From: Bacteroidota bacterium
Lineage (GTDB): Bacteria > Bacteroidota > Bacteroidia > B-17B0 > Aurantibacillaceae
Reading direction: 5' to 3'
DNA: 36,570 bases
NCBI GenBank assembly: GCA_025363015.1
Contig: JANYEQ010000064.1
Span: 1-36,570, forward strand
Shown here: positions 14,734-23,059 of the stretch, in pieces
How the letters are laid out: each line of letters starts with the position of its first letter
Numbering within the stretch: the first letter of the stretch is position 1
Position numbers and translations under genes: made by a program
The notes under the pieces: model-generated
Told to the model about the DNA's origin: nothing
Seen by the model: the letters and a program-made list of their open reading frames with translations, nothing else
Databases searched by the model: none

Positions 14734-15534
14734 TTATTTCATTTTTAATCTAATTTGCGTTAACACCTTTTTTGTGTAAAGCGGAAAATCGCCCTTCATC
14801 ATCCACCCATAATAGCCTGGTTCGGCTATTAATACTTCGGTTACGGGTTTATCTTTATGTTTGCCAAAATTAAAAACTTCAATACCTTTTTCGTTAAAAA
14901 CAATTCGGCCAGCTAAATCAGCATTTTTTGTTTTAGAGCTAAGTTCGCTAAGTTTAGCAATATCGTTTACAATGGGTATTGTTTTATTGCCTTTTTCATC
15001 CTCTACTTCGGTAGTTTTATAATAGTGTAATTGCGCTTTAAAAATTTCGTAAGTAGCAACCGTATCGGCCTCGGCAGTATGGGCATTTACTAATGTTTTG
15101 CCACAATAAAATTTGTAGGCTGCACTTAGGTTACGAGGTTCCATAAAATGAAAAATATTGCCCACATCTACTAACTTACGTCCAGCTAAATCAAAATCTA
15201 TTTCTACACGCAATAACTCTTCTACCAATAAAGGAATATCAAATTTATTAGAGTTATAGCCTGCAAAATCGGCATTACCTATAAATTGAATAAGTTCGGG
15301 AGCTACTTGTTTAAAGGTGGGCGCATCCACAATATCTTTATCATAAATGCCATGTATTTTTGATACCTTATCGGGTATTGGCATTTCGGGGTTTATTTTT
15401 AAAGTTTTTATTTGGGTGCTGTTATCAATGTTTACTTTTAGTAAACTTATTTCTACAATTCTATCTAAGCCTATTACTAAGCCTGTGGTTTCAAGATCGA
15501 TAAAAATTAAAGGTTTTGTTAAATTAATAGTCAT
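14734..15534 (-). CDS. DnaQ-type DEDDh 3'-5' exonuclease with C-terminal extension
   Basis: Protein of 266 residues. The N-terminal exonuclease domain shows all DEDDh residues: Asp13 and Glu15 in FIDLETTG, an Asp in GYNSNKFDIPLL, and His and Asp in NAHTAEADTVATYEIF. About residues 215-266 add a small domain (FNFGKHKDKPVTEVLIAEPGYYGWMM) like the one after the exonuclease domain in ExoX-like and quorum-sensing-linked proteins. It has no polymerase part, so it is a free-standing proofreading or repair nuclease rather than part of PolC. It starts 3 bp after the ispH stop, so the two form one transcription unit. Confidence 0.88.
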   Translation of the reverse strand: MTINLTKPLIFIDLETTGLVIGLDRIVEISLLKVNIDNSTQIKTLKINPEMPIPDKVSKIHGIYDKDIVDAPTFKQVAPELIQFIGNADFAGYNSNKFDIPLLVEELLRVEIDFDLAGRKLVDVGNIFHFMEPRNLSAAYKFYCGKTLVNAHTAEADTVATYEIFKAQLHYYKTTEVEDEKGNKTIPIVNDIAKLSELSSKTKNADLAGRIVFNEKGIEVFNFGKHKDKPVTEVLIAEPGYYGWMMKGDFPLYTKKVLTQIRLKMK

Positions 15535-15537
15535 TTT

Positions 15538-16782
15538 TTATAAAATAGGTTTTGTGTAAGGTTGTAAATTTTTTAATACTTGCTTGGTAGGTTGTGTATT
15601 TTTTATAAACGCGTTTAATTTATGAATTACGGCATCTAATACCGAATCGGGGCAACTGGCACCACTGGTAATAATTATTTTTAAAAATTGTTTTTTAGGT
15701 AAAAAATTATGTGTTGTTTTTAATGTTTTAGTAGCGTAATCAAAATGATGAATGGTAAATTCATTTTCAATTTCTTTTTCGGAAGAAATAAAATAGGTTT
15801 TAAATTTCCGTTCGCACAACTCTACTAAATGAGATGTGTTACTACTATTGTAACCGCCAATAACGAGGGCTAAATCGGCATCGGTTTCTAGTAGTCCGTA
15901 TGTTGCATCTTGGTTTTCGTTAGTAGCATAACATAAAGTATCGTGTGTTTCGGCAAAATGCTTAGTAATGTTTTCTACTCCAAACTTTTCTACCATTACC
16001 GATTTTAAAAATTCGGTAATTTCAGCCGTTTCGGTGGCTAACATGGTGGTTTGGTTAATGACGCCCAGTTTATTAAAGTGTGTGCCAATGTGTAAACCGT
16101 TAGTATGTTTATTTTTAAATTCTACTTCAAATTGTTGTTGCGATTGTTTACCTAAAATATAATTGGCTAATTGTTTTGCTTCGGCTAAATCTTTTATAAC
16201 CACAACGGCTTCGCTATCCAAGGCACTGCGCGAAAAGGTTGAGCGGGTTTCTTCGTGATTGTATTTACCATGAATAATAATGGTGTGATTTGTTTTACCA
16301 ATTTGTTCCGATTTTTTCCAAACACGTTCTACAAAAGGGCAGGTAGTATTGTATTTTTCAGTTTTAATACCGTTTTGTTCTAACACGGCAATTAACTCTA
16401 AAGGGGCACCAAATGCGGGTATCATCACAATATCATTAGGTGTTAACACTTCAAAGGGTATTAATTGCTTGCCATAGGTGTCTTGTAAAAATTTTACGCC
16501 ACGTTGTGTTAAATCCTTATTCACCTCGGGGTTATGAATCATTTCACTTAATAAGTAAATAGTTTTATGAGGGTTTTCATCTAAAGCTTTAAAGGCAATT
16601 TCAATGGCATTTTCTACCCCAAAACAAAAACCAAAATGGCGGGCAATGTAGTAGTTAACAGGCCCAAAATTTAAAACAGTTGGGCTATTATCTTTTTTGC
16701 GAGGGTCGTGCAACTTACGGTATTGCTTTACTTGCGAGATGATAGGGCTTCGGTAAAATTCGGGTATGGTAAAGGTTTTCAT
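15538..16782 (-). CDS. ispH: 4-hydroxy-3-methylbut-2-enyl diphosphate reductase, long form
   Basis: Last enzyme of the MEP pathway; a [4Fe-4S] protein that reduces HMBPP to IPP and DMAPP. It has 414 residues, near the 400-residue plant and cyanobacterial type rather than the roughly 315 of E. coli. The three cluster cysteines are visible: Cys53 in HFGFCFGVENA, Cys148 in NTTCPFVERVWK and Cys377 in SGASCPDS. An extra N-terminal segment (1-45) precedes the cluster domain. It shows that this organism makes isoprenoids by the MEP route. It is 25 bp after xerD, with a -7 element in the gap. Confidence 0.95.
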   Translation of the reverse strand: MKTFTIPEFYRSPIISQVKQYRKLHDPRKKDNSPTVLNFGPVNYYIARHFGFCFGVENAIEIAFKALDENPHKTIYLLSEMIHNPEVNKDLTQRGVKFLQDTYGKQLIPFEVLTPNDIVMIPAFGAPLELIAVLEQNGIKTEKYNTTCPFVERVWKKSEQIGKTNHTIIIHGKYNHEETRSTFSRSALDSEAVVVIKDLAEAKQLANYILGKQSQQQFEVEFKNKHTNGLHIGTHFNKLGVINQTTMLATETAEITEFLKSVMVEKFGVENITKHFAETHDTLCYATNENQDATYGLLETDADLALVIGGYNSSNTSHLVELCERKFKTYFISSEKEIENEFTIHHFDYATKTLKTTHNFLPKKQFLKIIITSGASCPDSVLDAVIHKLNAFIKNTQPTKQVLKNLQPYTKPIL

Positions 16783-16798
16783 TTTAATAATTCAAAAA

Positions 16799-16806
16799 CA
16801 AATTTA
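16799..16806 (-). promoter_or_regulatory. -7 promoter element of ispH
   Basis: TAAATTTG on the minus strand, an exact TAnnTTTG, fills most of the 25-bp gap between xerD and ispH and ends 16 bases before the ATG. No -33 TTG is visible in the end of xerD. Confidence 0.4.
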
Positions 16807-16807
16807 G

Positions 16808-17722
16808 TTATTTTTTATTGCGTGGATGGTAACTTAAAATATTTTCTCGCAAAAAATGTTTATCTAAATGTGTATAAATTTCGGTGGTGGTAATGCTTTG
16901 ATGGCCTAACATTTCTTGCACGGCTCGTAAATCGGCGCCGCCTTCTACTAAGTGTGTAGCAAACGAATGCCTAAAGGTGTGCGGACTTAACTCTTTTTTA
17001 ATACCTGCTTTTTGTGCTAAATCTTTTATAATATAAAATACCATTACACGCGATAGGCCTGCGCCTCTGCGGTTTAAATATAAAATATCTTCACTACCTT
17101 TTTTAATGTTAATGTGGTTACGGTGGTTTAATATGTAATTTGTAATGAGTTGTTTAGCCAATTTACCAATGGGTATAAGCCTTTCTTTATTACCTTTACC
17201 TGTAACTTTTATATAATCTTCGGGTAGGTGTAAATCGCTTATTTTTAAAGCAGTTAATTCACTAACGCGTAAGCCGCAACTGTAAAGGGTTTCTATTATG
17301 CTATAATTGCGTTCGGCTTCGGGTAAACTTTTATCTATACAACTTAGTAGAACATCAATTTCTTCAATACTTAAATAAATGGGTAGTTTGCGTGTAATTT
17401 TTGGAGTTTCTAATAAATTGGCAGGGCTATTTTGTATATCGTTTTCTAATACTAAAAATGTATAAAATGTTTTTATACCACTTACAATGCGGGCTTGTGT
17501 GCTGGGTACAAAGCCAAGTTGAGCAATCCACTCAATAAATTTTTGTAATTGCGTATAGGTAAATTTTGTAGGGGCTTGGTAGTTACAAAATGTTTCAGAG
17601 TAGGTTTCTAATTTTTTTAAATCATCGGCATAGGCCTCAATACTATTTTTAGAAAGAGATTTTTCTAATTGCAAATATTGCTTAAAACGAATGTAATAGG
17701 TTGGCCAACTATTGCTGTTCAT
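16808..17722 (-). CDS. xerD: Tyrosine recombinase XerC/XerD
   Basis: Site-specific recombinase of 304 residues that resolves chromosome dimers at dif with its Xer partner and FtsK. An N-terminal SAM-like core-binding domain (about 5-95) and a catalytic domain (about 115-300) with the full set Arg152 (CGLRVSEL), Lys176 (GKGNKERLIP), His248 and Arg251 (SPHTFRHSFATHL), His274 (LGHQSITTTEIYTH) and Tyr283 are visible. XerD is favoured over XerC by resemblance, but this is not certain. No integrase-type neighbours or att-like repeats were seen, so it is a housekeeping gene. Its start overlaps the META gene by 14 bp. Confidence 0.9.
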   Translation of the reverse strand: MNSNSWPTYYIRFKQYLQLEKSLSKNSIEAYADDLKKLETYSETFCNYQAPTKFTYTQLQKFIEWIAQLGFVPSTQARIVSGIKTFYTFLVLENDIQNSPANLLETPKITRKLPIYLSIEEIDVLLSCIDKSLPEAERNYSIIETLYSCGLRVSELTALKISDLHLPEDYIKVTGKGNKERLIPIGKLAKQLITNYILNHRNHINIKKGSEDILYLNRRGAGLSRVMVFYIIKDLAQKAGIKKELSPHTFRHSFATHLVEGGADLRAVQEMLGHQSITTTEIYTHLDKHFLRENILSYHPRNKK

Positions 17723-18125
17723 TAAATATTAATAAAGTATCGGTAGTATTAAAAAAAATTAATTGCGTATTTATTAGTTTATAGGTATTAATTTTTGGTA
17801 AATTTTGTTTTAAATCTTCTTCTATGCCCAATAAATGGTCGGGGCAAGGCGGTTGTTTAGTTGTATTTATAAAAGTAAACTTAAAATTAGTTTTTTTATT
17901 TTTGTATTTAAGGTCAATAAAATTACAACCCGTAAAACATTTGGCCAATTTTGTTTTTGTATTAAAACTTAAGCTGGCTTTATTAGCAGCTAAAGTGTTT
18001 TTTTGTTTGGCTGTAAAAATGGCGGTTAACGTATAAACGTTACCGCTTTTAAGTTTTGGTACTTGTGCGTAATATAAATTGTGGGTAACACTAAAAATAA
18101 TTAAAAAAATAAACCTTATTTTCAT
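17709..18125 (-). CDS. Exported META-domain (HslJ-like) protein
   Basis: Protein of 138 residues with a signal peptide (about 1-20, ending LYYAQ). Mature part matches the META pattern: a first strand LSFNTKTKLAKCFTGCNF with the GCN turn, then TTKQPPCPDHL carrying the conserved paired Cys, and LINTQLIFFNTTDTLLIF at the end. META proteins such as HslJ are small beta-rich periplasmic or secreted proteins of unclear role, some tied to heat or antibiotic tolerance. It overlaps xerD by 14 bp and its start is 3 bp from the divergent aroQ start, so its promoter must lie inside aroQ. Confidence 0.75.
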   Translation of the reverse strand: MKIRFIFLIIFSVTHNLYYAQVPKLKSGNVYTLTAIFTAKQKNTLAANKASLSFNTKTKLAKCFTGCNFIDLKYKNKKTNFKFTFINTTKQPPCPDHLLGIEEDLKQNLPKINTYKLINTQLIFFNTTDTLLIFNEQQ

Positions 18126-18128
18126 ACA

Positions 18129-18542
18129 ATGAAATTAGCAATAATTAACGGACCAAACTTAAATCTTTTAGGGCAAAGAGAAAAAGATATTTACGGACAA
18201 ATGAGTTTTGATGATTTTTTTAACGCCTTAAAAAATAAATTTAAAAATATTGAGTTTGCCTATTACCAAAGCAATGTAGAGGGGGAATTGATAAATAAAA
18301 TACAACAATTTGGGTTTACTTATGATGGTATTATTTTAAATGCTGGAGCTTATACACACACATCTATTGCTATTGCCGATGCCGTTGCCGCTATTACCAC
18401 ACCCGTAATTGAAGTACATATTAGTAATATTTTTGCACGAGAAGATTACCGCCACACCTCCTTTTTAGGCGCTAAATGTAAAGGTAGCATTAGTGGCTTT
18501 GGTTTACAAAGTTACGAATTGGCTGTAAATAGTTTTTTGTAA
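18129..18542 (+). CDS. aroQ: 3-dehydroquinate dehydratase, type II
   Basis: Third step of the shikimate pathway: dehydrates 3-dehydroquinate to 3-dehydroshikimate. It is a dodecameric flavodoxin-like enzyme of 137 residues. Motifs are INGPNLNLLGQRE (with Asn10 and Arg17), Tyr22 (the catalytic base) in DIYGQ, LNAGAYTHTS, and EVHISN with His97. The length is typical for the family (about 140-150). It starts 3 bp from the META gene on the other strand, so neither gene has its own untranslated upstream region. Its TAA ends one base before the stop codon of the convergent stress protein gene. Confidence 0.95.
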   Translation: MKLAIINGPNLNLLGQREKDIYGQMSFDDFFNALKNKFKNIEFAYYQSNVEGELINKIQQFGFTYDGIILNAGAYTHTSIAIADAVAAITTPVIEVHISNIFAREDYRHTSFLGAKCKGSISGFGLQSYELAVNSFL

Positions 18543-18543
18543 T

Positions 18544-19365
18544 TTAATACGAAAGCGGCATACTAGCACGCTTCATGGGGTTAATGGTTAGTACGGGTAT
18601 ATTACTAATATCTACCATTTTTTGACTCATAGTGCCACTAAACATTTCGCCAAAGCTTAAATCTTTTTTATTCATTTGCACAATAATATCGCAATCGTTT
18701 TTATTTGCGTAACTAACAATGGCTTCAGCTACATCTTCTGCTGCAATTGATTTATTTGTACAGTTTACGTTTTTTTGTTTAATGTATTTTTTTACTTGGT
18801 TTAAGTAAGGCAATAATTTATTTTCGTAATTTGCGTCTTTAGGGTCAAATACCGAAACCACTTTAATATCGGCACCATAATACTGTGCTAATTGTATTAC
18901 CGTAGGTACTTTTTCGCGCGATTCGGGGCTTAAGTCAAAAGCCATTAAAATATTTTTACAATGTGGTGTGTGTGTGGTGGAGCGGATGGTTAAAACAGGG
19001 CAAGGCGCATTTTTAATAAATTTACTAGCCGTGCTTTTACCCATAAAGCTTCTAAATTTTGCGTGCGCATCTAGGCCTACAACAATTAAACTAGAGTTCA
19101 TTTTTTCAGCCATTTTATCGGTTTCTAAATAAATATCACCTTTAAGCGACATAAATTTACATTCCATTCCACATTCGGCAGATGTATCTTGGGCTAGTTT
19201 TTTTAATTCGTCGTTGCTATGCACTTGCTTGTCAGCATAAACATACATTAATTGTAGGGTAGATTTTGTGTAACGTGCCAAGTTATACGAGTGTTTAATA
19301 GCATTTATAGATTGCTTTGAAAAATCAATTGGAATTAATATGGTACCATTTTCGTTAATATGCAT
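18544..19365 (-). CDS. Tandem universal stress protein (two UspA domains)
   Basis: Cytosolic protein of 273 residues with two Usp domains (about 7-147 and 153-265). Each ends with an ATP-binding loop: VVGLDAHAKFRSFMGKSTASK in the first and NKKDLSFGEMFSGTMSQK in the second, both near the G-2x-G-9x-G(S/T) pattern, though the second lacks the first Gly. Tandem Usp proteins are common in Bacteroidota and are induced by starvation or redox stress. It is monocistronic: convergent with aroQ and 143 bp from the next gene. A palindrome lies 42 bp upstream of the start codon and may be an operator. Confidence 0.92.
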   Translation of the reverse strand: MHINENGTILIPIDFSKQSINAIKHSYNLARYTKSTLQLMYVYADKQVHSNDELKKLAQDTSAECGMECKFMSLKGDIYLETDKMAEKMNSSLIVVGLDAHAKFRSFMGKSTASKFIKNAPCPVLTIRSTTHTPHCKNILMAFDLSPESREKVPTVIQLAQYYGADIKVVSVFDPKDANYENKLLPYLNQVKKYIKQKNVNCTNKSIAAEDVAEAIVSYANKNDCDIIVQMNKKDLSFGEMFSGTMSQKMVDISNIPVLTINPMKRASMPLSY

Positions 19366-19385
19366 GGTTTTTTGTTTTAGTTATA

Positions 19386-19427
19386 TAAAAATAAACTATT
19401 ATTTTTTACAAAAGCAATTGTTTTGTA
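19386..19427 (-). promoter_or_regulatory. Candidate uspA promoter with an overlapping dyad
   Basis: On the minus strand TATTTTTA (19386-19393) is preceded after 15 bases by TTTG (19409-19412) or after 21 bases by a TTG. A perfect dyad TACAAAA / TTTTGTA (19407-19413, 19421-19427) with a 7-base centre covers the -33 site. It could bind a repressor, or simply be a hairpin; the promoter match is only approximate. Confidence 0.35.
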
Positions 19428-19508
19428 GTAACTTTTTAACTTTTATATGTTTTTAACTTAAAATTAAGTGGTTTTGTCGATAAAAAATACAGTTTAATAG
19501 TAAAAAAA

Positions 19509-22241
19509 TTACCGTATTAAAGTTACATGCCCCACATATTGTTTTGGTTTACCTGTATTTTGTATAACACTAATTTTATACACATACACATCTTGAGGCA
19601 CAGTATCGCCACCTTTTTTGCTTTTACCGTCCCATCCTTTTTCAATATCACTGGTACTGAATAAAATTTGTCCCCAACGGTCAAAAATATCCATGTGGTA
19701 TTTTTTAACGCCTACTGCCTTTGGTGTAAAAACATCGTTACTTCCATCGCCATTTGGGGTAAAACTGTTTGGTACAAAAAATGTAACATCTTCAACCACG
19801 GTTAGTTTTTTAATAATACTATCTATACAGCCATGGTTGCTTTTTACTTTTAAATACACAAAATAATTACCCACGTTTGGAAAATTATAAGTAGGATTTT
19901 GTTTTATAGAAGTATCAATACCATTACTATAAAAATCCCAAAACCAATTTTGCACAGTGGCGCCTTTAGTAACATCTGTAAAACTTACAACAAAATCATT
20001 GTCGTTGGGGGCATTGGGGCTGTATTCAAAATCGGCTTGTGGTATAGGGTAAACTTCAATAGAAGTGGTAATAGCACTTTTACACCCTCTGGCATCTGCT
20101 AAATTAATAGCTACCGTTTGTGTGCCAGCAATGTTAAAGCATTGTGTAACTTTTGATGAATCGATATAACTATTGCCGTTACTAAAATTCCAATCCACAG
20201 AGGTAATGTTGGTAGATGATTTTGTTAAATTAAACGTGGTACAAAAGGGAGCACAACCTCCTGTTTTTTGTGGCAGCACAAATGCAGAGGGTAATGCCAA
20301 TATTATGGGCGAAATGACCACTTTTGCTATACAACCATTGGCATCGGCACCAACAAGGGTGTAGCTTGTTTGTATATTTGGAGAGATAGAAGAAACAGAG
20401 TAAGTATCTTGTAACGATAAAACGCCATACATGGTTAGCCATTTATAATTTAATGCACCCGTACCACTAAAAGTAAAAGTACCGCCTCTACAAATCTCGG
20501 TAGCACCTGTAAAACCTACCGTAGGTGCTGGGTAAATATCGCAATAAGCAGTTACGGCACTTGCTGTACAACCTCCTGCAGCTGTTACAACAACACTATA
20601 AACGCCCGCACTATTAAAATTTACGCCATTGATGATAGGGTTTTGTTGGGTAGATGTAAAGCCATTTGGCCCCATCCATTGGTATGATAGAGCTTGGTTT
20701 ACGTTAAGTGTTAAATAATCGTTTAAACAAGCATTAGAGCCAAAGGCTATTGGCGTTGGTAAGGCAAACACTATTTGATTTAAGGTAGCGGTATTTACAC
20801 AACCATTCGCATTGGTACCAGTTACAGTGTAATTACCATTTAAATTCATTTGAGCCGATGGAAATGTGTTTATGGCTTGGGTTGATGAGTAATTAATAGG
20901 CCCAGCCCAAACATACGTTATACCACCACCTGCACTTAAAGTTACTGGTTGGTTTTGGCACACATTACCGCTTGATGTGGCGGTAATATTAGGTAATGCA
21001 TTTATAGTGACAGGGGTTGTAACCGTTGCCGTACAGCCATTTGTGGTACCCAATACGGTATAAGTGCCGCTATTGGCTAAGGTGTTATTGGTTAATACTG
21101 GGTTTTGAGAGTTTGATGCAAAAGCATTGGGCCCCACCCACGAATAAGACGTTGAGCCATTGGCCGAGAGCGTAAAACTTTGTGCAAAACAATAATTACC
21201 ACTACTGGTGGCGGTTACAACGGGATTAGCATTTACTACTACGGTTCCATTTGCTGTAGCTGTACAGCCCGCTGTTGATACTAAAACAGTATAAACGCCA
21301 CTATTTGGTAATTGAGCATTAGGTATAGATGGTGCAACGAGGTTAGATACAAAGCCCGAAGGCCCACTCCAAGCATAGGTACTTGTAGCACTGCCACCAG
21401 CTACACTTATGTTGGCTGTTGCATTGGCGCATATAGTAGTGCTTGTAACGATAGGTGTAGGCGTTGGTGCCACTGTAACAGTTCTTGTAACAGCACAGGT
21501 ATTTGTGGCAGGGTTTGTGCCAGTAGTAGTGGCTATACAGGTGTAAACCCCACTGGCTGCTACGGCAATGTTTGGTAAACTAGTATTACCAGTGGCAGCA
21601 TTAAAGCCATTGGGCCCTTGCCATGCTACACTTGTAATGTTAGTGGTGGTAGTAACGCCAAATGTAGCGGTTTGGGTAGAACATAAGCTAACGGTAGCTG
21701 CAGCCGTAAACGTACATAAAATACCGCAGTTAGTTGTACCAGCGCCTGGATTATTAGAATTTGTTTGACTAAATGTAATAGGCTGATTAATATTAGAAAA
21801 ATTAGTTACCAATAAAATATAATTTTGTCCTGGTATTGCGTTTGCTATCACTAATGTTTCTGTGGCTGAACCTGAATAACTACAGCCGTTATTACCACCC
21901 GTATTTGGAACAATATTACCAGCCGTTAAATTACCACAATTTCCTGCTAGGGTAGGAAAAGGACCCCAACAAACAAAATCAATATCGTTACCAGCAGACA
22001 TTGTAATTACCAAAGGCCCTGCCGTTGCTATTTGTAACGAAAACCAAGCTGGATTGGGTTGAGAGCCCAAACAACCATAACTTGGCCCTGCTTGGGCATT
22101 ACCAGTATTAACACCTGCTGGATAATTTACTGTGTTACCTGTACAAAAAGGCTGTGCATTAGCACAGGTGCCATTACCTTGGCTATATATTGAGTGGGAG
22201 AATAGTAGAAAAGATACAATTATTAAAAATAGGTACTTCAT
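19509..22241 (-). CDS. Large secreted protein with Ig-like repeats, PKD and T9SS type B signal
   Basis: Surface or secreted protein of 910 residues. A signal peptide (1-20, ending SIYSQ) is followed by a region on about 25-170 with paired Cys. Then come about six Ig-like units of some 78 residues, each marked by W-x-GP-x-x-F or a variant near residues 205, 288, 365, 442, 518 and 597 (the last degenerate, KWLTMYG). A PKD-like domain (about 735-815, NWFWDFYSNGIDTS) comes next, then the gliding-motility-associated type B T9SS C-terminal domain (FVPNSFTPNGDGSNDVF ... IFDRWGQILF ... GWDGKSKKG ... YVYKI). The N-terminal unit lacks a catalytic motif, so adhesion or a surface structural role is most likely. 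Confidence 0.88.
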   Translation of the reverse strand: MKYLFLIIVSFLLFSHSIYSQGNGTCANAQPFCTGNTVNYPAGVNTGNAQAGPSYGCLGSQPNPAWFSLQIATAGPLVITMSAGNDIDFVCWGPFPTLAGNCGNLTAGNIVPNTGGNNGCSYSGSATETLVIANAIPGQNYILLVTNFSNINQPITFSQTNSNNPGAGTTNCGILCTFTAAATVSLCSTQTATFGVTTTTNITSVAWQGPNGFNAATGNTSLPNIAVAASGVYTCIATTTGTNPATNTCAVTRTVTVAPTPTPIVTSTTICANATANISVAGGSATSTYAWSGPSGFVSNLVAPSIPNAQLPNSGVYTVLVSTAGCTATANGTVVVNANPVVTATSSGNYCFAQSFTLSANGSTSYSWVGPNAFASNSQNPVLTNNTLANSGTYTVLGTTNGCTATVTTPVTINALPNITATSSGNVCQNQPVTLSAGGGITYVWAGPINYSSTQAINTFPSAQMNLNGNYTVTGTNANGCVNTATLNQIVFALPTPIAFGSNACLNDYLTLNVNQALSYQWMGPNGFTSTQQNPIINGVNFNSAGVYSVVVTAAGGCTASAVTAYCDIYPAPTVGFTGATEICRGGTFTFSGTGALNYKWLTMYGVLSLQDTYSVSSISPNIQTSYTLVGADANGCIAKVVISPIILALPSAFVLPQKTGGCAPFCTTFNLTKSSTNITSVDWNFSNGNSYIDSSKVTQCFNIAGTQTVAINLADARGCKSAITTSIEVYPIPQADFEYSPNAPNDNDFVVSFTDVTKGATVQNWFWDFYSNGIDTSIKQNPTYNFPNVGNYFVYLKVKSNHGCIDSIIKKLTVVEDVTFFVPNSFTPNGDGSNDVFTPKAVGVKKYHMDIFDRWGQILFSTSDIEKGWDGKSKKGGDTVPQDVYVYKISVIQNTGKPKQYVGHVTLIR

Positions 22242-22245
22242 ATTA

Positions 22246-22278
22246 CAAATATATAGCTATATATTTTAAATTTAACAA
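22246..22278 (-). promoter_or_regulatory. Bacteroidota promoter of the 910-residue surface protein
   Basis: On the minus strand TTG (22276-22278), 22 bases, then TATATTTG (22246-22253), an exact consensus. Only 4 bases separate the -7 element from the ATG at 22241, so transcription should begin at or next to the start codon: a leaderless mRNA. Confidence 0.55.
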
Positions 22279-22386
22279 TCGTTTAATAAGTAATACACCC
22301 GTTTAAGTGTTTAAAACAAGGGCTTTACTCATTATTAACCTTTTTACAGAGTTTTGGGCGCTACAGTTGCCAATTTACTAAACTAT

Positions 22387-23001
22387 TTAGTCTTTTTCAT
22401 CTTTAAATCGCCAAATATATAGGCAAGCCAAGGTACAATAGGGTTGCCATTTTTTTGAAATTTCTTGCATTTCTTTTAATAGTTCTTTTTTTTCAGAAGT
22501 TAAAGCATATAATTTTTTAATGCCATTTTGTATGCCTAAATCATCTACCGGAAAAACATCTTCGCGAGCAAGGCTAAACATTAATAACATTTCAACTGTC
22601 CATTGCCCTACACCTTTAATTTTTACTAAATGTTCAATTAATTCTTTATTATTTTTTTGTTTTAAAATTTCGTAATCCAATCCTTGGGTTAAACTGTATT
22701 GCGCAATATTTTTAATGTAACCACATTTTTGGTAGGATAAGCCAACGGCACGCATTTTCTCATCACTTAATTTTAAAATTATTTTTGCTTCGGGGTACCC
22801 ATTCTTAAATAAGGCAATAAAGCGATTGTAAATGGTTTGGGCTGCTTTAACTGACAATTGTTGGCCAACAATAGCACGTATTAATGCGCCATACAAATCG
22901 GTATTGGGTTTATTAAGGGATAAAGGGCCAACGTGTTCAATTACTTTTTTTAGTTTTTTATCTTTTTTTAAATGTAAAAGTTGGATTTCTATTTTTGTCA
23001 T
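22387..23001 (-). CDS. DNA-3-methyladenine glycosylase, AlkA-like (HhH-GPD)
   Basis: Base-excision repair enzyme of 204 residues that removes alkylated purines. The helix-hairpin-helix-GPD signature is at about 126-154: VKIKGVGQWTVEMLL (with Trp134) followed by EDVFPVDDLGIQNG, where one Asp of the DD pair (153-154) is the catalytic residue. IVGQQLSVKAAQTIYNRF (45-61) fits the first part of the fold. It lacks the roughly 80-residue N-terminal domain of E. coli AlkA, so it is the short type. There is no iron-sulfur cluster motif, which excludes Nth/MutY. It lies 58 bp downstream of the sensor gene and may share its transcript. Confidence 0.9.
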   Translation of the reverse strand: MTKIEIQLLHLKKDKKLKKVIEHVGPLSLNKPNTDLYGALIRAIVGQQLSVKAAQTIYNRFIALFKNGYPEAKIILKLSDEKMRAVGLSYQKCGYIKNIAQYSLTQGLDYEILKQKNNKELIEHLVKIKGVGQWTVEMLLMFSLAREDVFPVDDLGIQNGIKKLYALTSEKKELLKEMQEISKKWQPYCTLACLYIWRFKDEKD

Positions 23002-23059
23002 AGTAGAAGGATTTTTTTTAATAAGATTTTCGATAATTTATTTTTTTAATACAGAGGTA

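Noticed and set aside
16808-17722. Tyrosine recombinase as a sign of an integrated element
   Set aside because: Full housekeeping XerC/D residues, core-gene neighbours (ispH, aroQ) and no attachment-site repeats or phage/transposon genes nearby.
19509-22241. Repeated Ig-like units considered as a recent tandem DNA duplication
   Set aside because: The repeats share only protein motifs (WxGP) about 78 residues apart; the DNA copies have diverged well.
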